Below, one piece after another: positions 58,601 through 64,000 of a stretch of 64,000 nucleotides of DNA (positions are counted from its first letter, which is position 1; every line of letters begins with the position of its first letter). A program made the position numbers and the translations under genes. This DNA comes from Corynebacterium endometrii (GTDB lineage: Bacteria; Actinomycetota; Actinomycetes; Mycobacteriales; Mycobacteriaceae). Where the stretch lies: assembly GCF_004795735.1 (NCBI RefSeq), contig NZ_CP039247.1, positions 1,922,001 to 1,986,000 of the forward strand. Direction: 5' to 3'. The notes beneath the pieces are model-generated. The model did not search any database. It had not been told where the DNA came from and saw nothing but the letters and a program-made list of their open reading frames with translations.

Positions 58601-61600
58601 CGGCGGCCACGCGGACCAGGTCCTCGCGGGCCGAGGCCCAGCGGTCATCCAGTAGGACGGCCTTGTTCGCATCGAAGGCGGGGGCCACCTGCCGGGGCCA
58701 GTCGGCGCCCAATTCATTAGTCACCAGCTGGGCGAGCGCGGCGTTTTCATCCGTGTCACCCGCAATGGGCGTGGACGGGGGTTTCAGCCCTAGCCGCGCG
58801 AGGAGTCCGCGCGCGGTCTCCGCGAGAATGCCGCCATCCCCCGTGATTGACTCCGCGAGCTCGTCCAGCGCGGCGGAATCCACCTTGGCCGCGCCGCCTC
58901 CCGCGGCGGACGGCTTAGTTATGGCGATGCCCGCTTTGCGCCCCGCGGCCGCGACGGCGGCGTCGATAAGTGCGTCCAAGTCGGCGGGGTTGGCCGGCGA
59001 TTGCGGGGACAATACCGCCAGCTCGCCTCCGCGCAGGGACGCGCCTTCGCGCGCGCCGAGCACCAGCTCCGCCGAAACGCGGTCCACCCAACCGGGGCCC
59101 AGGCGCCACGTTCCGGCGACACGCTCGGCCAGGTAAGCGGGCTTTTTGCCCGCGGGTCCGGTGATCCGGCGCAACGCTTCGCCCACCTGCACGGACAGGA
59201 CCGGACCAAAGGCCGTATACCCCTTCGCCCGGCCGGCGACGGTGTCCTTAAGCTCAGCGATATCCGCGTCCGCCGCGCCCTCGATGGCCCCCAGGCCGAA
59301 CTCGGTGCCCAAATCCATAAGCAGCTGGTTGCGGCGGGAGGATACGCCCTCGACTAGCGCCTCGATGGAATCGGTGGCCCCTATCTGATCCGGGCGGACC
59401 TTGGTCCACAGGGCCACGAGCATCTCGGTGGCTTCGGCCGCGCCGAAGGCCAGGTCCGCAGGGGCGGCAGGCGCCGGCGTCCCACCGGCCGCGGGTGCGG
59501 GGGCAACCTCCCGCGCCTCCTCAGCCGGCTGCCGGGTTGGCTCCGGGGCTTGCGGCACGGGGCGCTCGGTGGCGTCCTCGGCAAACGCCGCGGCGCGGTC
59601 CCGCTCGATGTTGAACACCTCGATGCGCCCCGCGGCCTCACGGTACCGCGGCAGGCGCAGGGTCTGGCCCAGCATGTTAGCCAGCGTCGGGGACGTTCCC
59701 ACGCCAACCTCGACAAACCGTTCCACGCCCAGGCCCGCGTCCGCCGGCGACAGGAGGAGATCCTGGGTTTCTATCCAGCGCACCGGGGAGGCAAACTGCC
59801 AGGCGAGCAGCTCAATCAGCAGCGTGCGGCCGGTGCGGACCGGGTTGGCGGCGGCCTGCCCAAAGTTGTCCAGAATGCTTCTTACCTGCGCGGAATCCAC
59901 CACGGCGGCCATGGATTCCACGAACTCGCGGCTGATTTCAAACGGCCGGGCGACCAGGTTAGGTACGTAGCGCCCCACAAGCGCATCCAGGTCAATATCC
60001 TCCGGGATGAGGGAATCTAAGTGCTCGCGGAAGTCCGCAACGCCGTCCAGCAGGTGCGAGGAATGGAACGGCACATCGATGCCGGGGATCATTACAAGCC
60101 CGCGCTGGCCCGGCGCGCGCCGTTCCACGTCCCGCGCAAGCGCGCGCAATCCCGTGCGCGTGCCGGCCACGGCGTACTGCATGCCGGCGATGTTGTAATT
60201 GACGATCTCTAGGAACTCGCCGGACTCTTGGGCGATGGCGGCGACGTAGTCAAAGACTTCCGTCGCGGACACACCAATCTTGTTGGGCCGCAGCGCGGCC
60301 AGGCCATAGTTTGAGTTGCCCTCATCATCGCGGTCCACGAGGCGGTGCATGGTCAGGCCGCGGCGGTAGACGATCTCCACCACGGCCTCCAGGGACAGCA
60401 CCCGCGCGTAGGCGGCCAGGGCGTTGTATTCGCCCACGGAATGGCCGGCGAAGAAGGCGCCGCGCTGGAGCACGCCCGCTTCCTCCATCTCCGCGACCTG
60501 CGCGCAGCCCAGGGTGGCCATGGCCACCTGTGTAAATTGCGTGAGGAATAGCGCGCCGTCCGGGTGGGTGAACTCCTCGCCGTCTACTACCACGGAGGCC
60601 GGGTTGTTGCGGACTATCTCGAGGATGGAAAAGCCCAGTTCCCGGCGGGTGTGGCGGTCGGCGCGGTCCCAGACGGCCCGGGCGGCCGCGGAGGTAGCGT
60701 AGGAGTCCATGCCCATCGCCTGGGCCTGGATGCCCTGGCCCGGGAAACCGTAGAAGGTCCGCGGCGCGGCCATGGTGGCGCGGGCCTGGAGGACCGTCTC
60801 GCCGCCCGCGGTGGCCGTCACGGCGCGCACCTCACCGCCGGAGTCCAGCGCCACGCGTTCCACCACGTAGGTCACCTCCGTGCCCGGCAGCACCGGCGCG
60901 AGCATCGTCGCGTCCCACGAACGCAGCCGCGCGCCGTCGAAGCTGGCGGCCAGCTGCCCCAGCGCGGAGGTCCACATGCCGTGGACAATCACGCCGCCCT
61001 CGAGGCCCGCCATGCGGGCGGCGGCCTCTGATAGGTGGATTGGGTTCCGGTCACCGGTCACCACGGCGAAGGGGCGCATGGAGGGCGGCGCGGTCACGGT
61101 CGCCTCGTGGCGGAAGCTGGCGGCGGTCGCGCGTTCCTCGCGCGGGTCGACCAGACGGCCCGCCGCCTGCGTGCCGCGGCGTCCGCGGATGGCGAAACGC
61201 TCGTTCAGGCTAGCCACCGGCTCACCGCGGCTGTCAATGTCAACGGCTACGTCGACGATGCGGCCCAGCTCGGTGTCCGCCACCTGGCGTAGGCGGGCGG
61301 TTACCCTCAGCTCGCCCGGTTCCGGCTGGCGGTGCAGCTCCAGGTTGTGTTCTAGGTGGACCAGGTTGAGCATTCCCTCCACCACGCGGGAATTATCGCC
61401 CGCCTTAGCGCCCGCGATGACGGCGAATATGGCGGGCCACGCGCGCCCCACCAACACGTCGGCGGCGGTGCCGCGGGCACCGGGCAGGTAGCCGGCCGTA
61501 ACGTTGTCATAGGCGGCGATGTGGTCCGCGGTTAGCTGCGCCGTCCAGCGCGCGGCCCCGTCGATGACCTCGGGCAGCTCACCGCCGGCGACAAGGCGCG

Positions 61601-64000
61601 TCAATTCGCCCATCGCGGCGCGCGCCTGCCCCTCCCCGACCTCCACCGTCGCGTTCAGCGGCGCATCGTCGGCAAGCCGGATGGGCAAGCGTAGCTCGCC
61701 GCCCGACTCCGGCAGCGGCACGGTCAGCGTGCCGCTATTGGCGCCGTCCGCGTTGAGGGTCGCCAACTGGGAGGTTTGGCCTACACGCAGCGCGCGGAGC
61801 GGGTTGGGCTGCTGGCGCCCCGCCCACGAGATGCTCGGGCAGGCCAGGGCGCGTTCTAGGAAACCCGGGACCTTGGCCTCGGCGAGCACCCTTTCGGCGG
61901 CCACGGACTCGAAGCGCCCCAGCAGCTGGGCCACCGGCTCATCGACCCGGTCGATGCCGGCCACGGCAGCCGTGCCGGGGATGATGGAGACCTCATCGGC
62001 GCCGTAGCGTTCATCATGGGCCTGCCACAGCGAATCCGCGCGCCACCAACGGCGCACATTGGCGTCGAGGACGGGGACGAAGTTCGCGGGCTTTCCGGCG
62101 CCGGAGAGGAGGTCGAGGAAGAAGGCGGCGTCGGATGCATGGACGCGCTGCTTCGTCGCAGCCGGATACGCCGCCACCAGCGCGCGCACCGCGCGGCCGG
62201 GATGCCGGGCGTCAAAGGCGACCCGGGCGGCGAACTCGCCATGATCGGCCGGGGTGAGGCGGGCCTCGGCTCGGTCCAGCATCTTTCCGAAGCGGCGCGC
62301 CCACGACGCGTCCGCCCATCCGCCGCGGTAGCTCAGCTCCAGGTAGCGCTCCAGCCACGTCTCATAGGTCATGTCCTCAACGTCACCGAAGTACGGCTTG
62401 GCTGTGCGCGCCAGCGCGTTGACGATCTCCTGGCGGCGGGCTTGAACGGCCGCATCATCGCCGGCCACCTCGTCGAGCAGGCGGGCGCAGCGGGCCCACG
62501 AGTTATCAATCTCGTGGATGTCAGCGCCCAGCTGGGACAGGGAGGAGGCCATGCCGTGTTCGGCCCTGCCGGCCCCCACCCAGCCGCCGTTAACCGCGGC
62601 GGGTATCCCGGTCGCCTCCACCAGCGCCCGCTTTACCGCCGGGGACGCGGTGGATTCCTTGCACGCCATCGCGGCGGTGCCGATGATGATCCCGTCCACC
62701 GGCATGGGCGCTAGGCCATACGCCTTGGCCCAGGAACCGGTCAGATACTCCGCTCCGCGCTCCGGCGTGCCGATGCCGCCGCCCACCAGCAGCGAGACGT
62801 TATCCCGCCGGCGAATCTGCGCGTACCGTGCAACGAGCAGGTCATCCAGGTCCTCCCACGAGTGGTGGCCGCCGGCCTTGCCTCCCTCTACCTGCATGAT
62901 GATGGGGACCTCCGGCAGATCATCGGCCACCGCCAGCACGCGGTCGATGTGGGCCACCGCACCCGGCTTGAACGCCACGTACGGGATGTTATCCGCGCGC
63001 AACTGGCGCACCAGCTGCACCGCCTCCTCGTGCGGCGGGATGCCCGCGGAACACACCAGTCCGTTGACCGGCAGCCCCGACGCGCGGCGGCGCGGCACCA
63101 CGCGTTTTCCCTCTACCTGCGTACGCCACTGCTTCGGGGACAGGTACATCGCGTTGAACTGGGCGTTAATCCCCGGGTCGAGCAGCCGCGTCAGGCGGTC
63201 CAGGTTGGCGTTGAGGACCTCCTCCGTCACCTGACCGCCGCCGGCCAGCTCCGCCCAGTAGCCGGCGTTGGCCGCCGCGGCGACTATCGCGGGATCCACG
63301 GTGGTGGGCGTCATCCCGCCAAGGATCACCGGGGAGCACCCCGTCTGTTCCGTGAAACGGGTCATCAACCTGGCCTGGCCGTTGTGCACGAAGCGCTTGG
63401 GCGCGAAAGCGGAATACGGACGGGGCAGCTCCGGGGCGGCGCCCGCGTCGAAGAGCGCCGCCTGGTTGGACGCGACGTTGAGCGTTCCTACTCCCCTGCC
63501 TGCGGCGGCCTCGGCGGTCAGGGCCTCCGCTCCCCTGCCCGGCCCGCACTCGAAGATCCAGCGGGCGCCGGAGGCGATGGCCTCGCGCACGCGCGCCGGC
63601 CAATCCACGCGCTCCGTGAGCACGGCGCGGGCGGCCTCAACGACCAGCTCCGCATCGATGCCTACCACCGCGGCCCAGCGCTGCACCCGCTCCACCGCCG
63701 CCTCCATGGCCGGGTGATGGTACGCCGCCTGCACGTCCAGCGGGTTGACCGTCAGCTCCAATCCACGGCCGCCGCGTTCCTTGCCCTCCAGCGCCTTGGC
63801 CTCACGCGCGGCCTGCTGCTCAAGCTCCTCCACCACGCGGGCATTGTCCTCCGGCGCGCCCGTAACCACCACGTTTTCGCGGCCGTTGACGAGCCCCACG
63901 ACGCTACCGACGCCCAGCGCGTCGATCACCCGCTGCGCGCGATTGCGGTCCACGCCACCAAGGGCCACCATCGGCGCGCCGGCCGCGGAGCGCACGAGGC
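55629..64000 (-). CDS. fas: Type I fatty acid synthase (FAS-I), N-terminus beyond the window
   Basis: Partial: the last 2788 or so residues; the start lies past the right edge. Numbering from 63995, the visible domains are the end of the acetyltransferase; the FMN enoyl reductase (GGMTPTTVD at about 227, GGGIGTP); the MaoC-like dehydratase (TGDRNPIHLSEAA at about 980); the malonyl/palmitoyl transferase with GHSVGEYNA (about 1181); the ACP with the phosphopantetheine Ser in VSSRRNQLL (about 1551); the ketoreductase (LTGASPN at about 1840, YGESK at about 2010); and the ketosynthase with its Cys in AACATAAVS (about 2432), His in SKHDTSTNAND and TGHAKGG. This is the bacterial FAS-I order, with no PPT domain. 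It makes the fatty acids that feed membrane and mycolate synthesis. Confidence 0.96.
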   Translation of the reverse strand, partial: LVRSAAGAPMVALGGVDRNRAQRVIDALGVGSVVGLVNGRENVVVTGAPEDNARVVEELEQQAAREAKALEGKERGGRGLELTVNPLDVQAAYHHPAMEAAVERVQRWAAVVGIDAELVVEAARAVLTERVDWPARVREAIASGARWIFECGPGRGAEALTAEAAAGRGVGTLNVASNQAALFDAGAAPELPRPYSAFAPKRFVHNGQARLMTRFTEQTGCSPVILGGMTPTTVDPAIVAAAANAGYWAELAGGGQVTEEVLNANLDRLTRLLDPGINAQFNAMYLSPKQWRTQVEGKRVVPRRRASGLPVNGLVCSAGIPPHEEAVQLVRQLRADNIPYVAFKPGAVAHIDRVLAVADDLPEVPIIMQVEGGKAGGHHSWEDLDDLLVARYAQIRRRDNVSLLVGGGIGTPERGAEYLTGSWAKAYGLAPMPVDGIIIGTAAMACKESTASPAVKRALVEATGIPAAVNGGWVGAGRAEHGMASSLSQLGADIHEIDNSWARCARLLDEVAGDDAAVQARRQEIVNALARTAKPYFGDVEDMTYETWLERYLELSYRGGWADASWARRFGKMLDRAEARLTPADHGEFAARVAFDARHPGRAVRALVAAYPAATKQRVHASDAAFFLDLLSGAGKPANFVPVLDANVRRWWRADSLWQAHDERYGADEVSIIPGTAAVAGIDRVDEPVAQLLGRFESVAAERVLAEAKVPGFLERALACPSISWAGRQQPNPLRALRVGQTSQLATLNADGANSGTLTVPLPESGGELRLPIRLADDAPLNATVEVGEGQARAAMGELTRLVAGGELPEVIDGAARWTAQLTADHIAAYDNVTAGYLPGARGTAADVLVGRAWPAIFAVIAGAKAGDNSRVVEGMLNLVHLEHNLELHRQPEPGELRVTARLRQVADTELGRIVDVAVDIDSRGEPVASLNERFAIRGRRGTQAAGRLVDPREERATAASFRHEATVTAPPSMRPFAVVTGDRNPIHLSEAAARMAGLEGGVIVHGMWTSALGQLAASFDGARLRSWDATMLAPVLPGTEVTYVVERVALDSGGEVRAVTATAGGETVLQARATMAAPRTFYGFPGQGIQAQAMGMDSYATSAAARAVWDRADRHTRRELGFSILEIVRNNPASVVVDGEEFTHPDGALFLTQFTQVAMATLGCAQVAEMEEAGVLQRGAFFAGHSVGEYNALAAYARVLSLEAVVEIVYRRGLTMHRLVDRDDEGNSNYGLAALRPNKIGVSATEVFDYVAAIAQESGEFLEIVNYNIAGMQYAVAGTRTGLRALARDVERRAPGQRGLVMIPGIDVPFHSSHLLDGVADFREHLDSLIPEDIDLDALVGRYVPNLVARPFEISREFVESMAAVVDSAQVRSILDNFGQAAANPVRTGRTLLIELLAWQFASPVRWIETQDLLLSPADAGLGVERFVEVGVGTSPTLANMLGQTLRLPRYREAAGRIEVFNIERDRAAAFAEDATERPVPQAPEPTRQPAEEAREVAPAPAAGGTPAPAAPADLAFGAAEATEMLVALWTKVRPDQIGATDSIEALVEGVSSRRNQLLMDLGTEFGLGAIEGAADADIAELKDTVAGRAKGYTAFGPVLSVQVGEALRRITGPAGKKPAYLAERVAGTWRLGPGWVDRVSAELVLGAREGASLRGGELAVLSPQSPANPADLDALIDAAVAAAGRKAGIAITKPSAAGGGAAKVDSAALDELAESITGDGGILAETARGLLARLGLKPPSTPIAGDTDENAALAQLVTNELGADWPRQVAPAFDANKAVLLDDRWASAREDLVRVAAGQLDADAVNTWGAGEAVAHMADYLGLESLARNARENPESLEYNGQVAVLTGASPNSIAAEIAGELLSGGATVIATTSRLSHERLEFYKDLYRTRAAGNAALWVVPANLASYADLDALIQWIGTEQTATVGGAATLIKPALTPDLLFPFAAPPVSGTLLDAGPRTESQMRLLLWAVERLIAGLSSIGADTNVRHRLHVVIPGSPNRGRFGGDGAYGESKAALDALVARWNAEPVWAQRASLVHAHIGWTRGTGLMAGNDKLVEAVEARGIKTFSQPEMARALLLEGASREARARAARAPFELDLTGGLAEADLDLSALAKEVAPERTVDAETPRTLRALPTPYQPIEWTRPDFGGVTQALDDMVVIVGAGELGPLGSARTRFDVEVSGRLSAAGVTELAWATGLISWDGAWVDRDGQEVAEEDIHARFHDEVLARVGVRRYHDDFGPRMPMVDNLAPELTTVYLENPITFSVPDEQTARSFAGIEGASVRFDGTEWRVTRPAGSEVRVPRRVAMTRFVGGQIPEGFDPARYGIPADMVDNLDRVAVWNLVCTVDAFVSAGFSPAELLEHLHPARVSSTQGTGMGGMESLRSLYIDKLLGQPRPNDILQEALPNVIAAHVMQSYVGGYGQMVHPVAACATAAVSVEEAVDKLRLRKADFVVAGGVDDLGIEGITGFGDMAATADSSEMEAKGIPHRYFSRANDRRRGGFIESEGGGTLLLARASFAADHGLPVLGVVGFAESFADGAHTSIPAPGLGALGAARGGADSRLARGLRELGVTADDIAVISKHDTSTNANDPNESELHERIAEALGRTPGNPLFVVSQKTVTGHAKGGAAAFQLVGITQVLRSGVIPPNRSLDCVDPVLREHQHLTWLRTALDLSRCENPPRAGLVTSLGFGHVSALVAVVHPGAFQAALAAERGEDAADTWRRRAREREAAGLRRIEKAMRGGPALYERPRERNLGPNGSKEREAAVLLDGSARLVNGVLTTGK

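Overview
The window is a stretch of high-GC actinobacterial chromosome, almost certainly from a Corynebacterium. This rests on gene content and order: valS-folC-DUF4233, mdh, clpX, clpP1-clpP2-tig, cstA-ybdD, rpiB, pepN, metB, glbO, ettA, a CmrA-type mycolate reductase beside orn, pncA, bcp, and a bacterial type I fatty acid synthase with acpS. This order resembles that recalled for Corynebacterium glutamicum. Operator-like sites matching recalled Corynebacterium consensus motifs (ClgR in front of clpP1, McbR in front of metB) agree with this. No rRNA operon, CRISPR array, prophage or complete replication origin is visible.

Layout. 0.1-1.2 kb: exported metallophosphoesterase. 1.2-5.9 kb: valS-folC-DUF4233 operon (minus). 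6.0-8.0 kb: mdh (minus) divergent from a TetR regulator. 8.1-12.3 kb: clpX, an aromatic-acid-type MFS transporter, and clpP1-clpP2. 12.46-13.74 kb: an IS3-family element just outside the clpP1 promoter. 13.8-15.6 kb: a membrane protein with a C-terminal winged helix, and an HNH endonuclease. 15.8-21.2 kb: tig, tRNA-Pro, cstA-ybdD, a Gly/Asp-tailed membrane protein, tRNA-Gly. 21.4-26.5 kb: a small hypothetical protein, aldo/keto reductase, rpiB, a mycothiol-nitroreductase-like protein, pepN. 26.7-29.2 kb: a three-gene unit of a small exported acidic protein, a histidine kinase and a response regulator. 29.3-34.8 kb: SDR, a large FAD/NAD(P)-binding protein, metB, an MscS channel, truncated hemoglobin. 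34.8-39.7 kb: alanine dehydrogenase, a hypothetical protein, thioesterase, ettA, ssb. 39.9-46.5 kb: a CopD-CtaG fusion, tRNA-Arg, mycolate reductase, an alanine/sodium symporter, orn, tRNA-His. 46.6-49.7 kb: L,D-transpeptidase, tRNA-Lys and a frameshifted IS1249-like element. 49.9-53.0 kb: an orphan MT0933-type antitoxin, glutaminase-STAS, pncA, DUF3618, bcp. 53.0-64 kb: a TetR regulator (position of FasR) split by an IS3-family element, acpS, and FAS-I running off the right edge.

The most notable observation is that the TetR gene between bcp and acpS/FAS-I, where C. glutamicum carries the lipid-synthesis repressor FasR, is interrupted by a 1444-bp insertion sequence. The insertion has perfect 12-bp ends and a TTT target duplication, and removing it restores the frame exactly. 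If this is FasR, fatty-acid synthesis may be deregulated in this strain. Other points of interest are a 15-bp-arm palindrome whose arms are DnaA boxes upstream of ssb, the operator-like sites at clpP1 and metB, the acidic-protein/two-component unit, and the two other IS copies. Functions are assigned from protein motifs and gene order read by eye; no database search was run.
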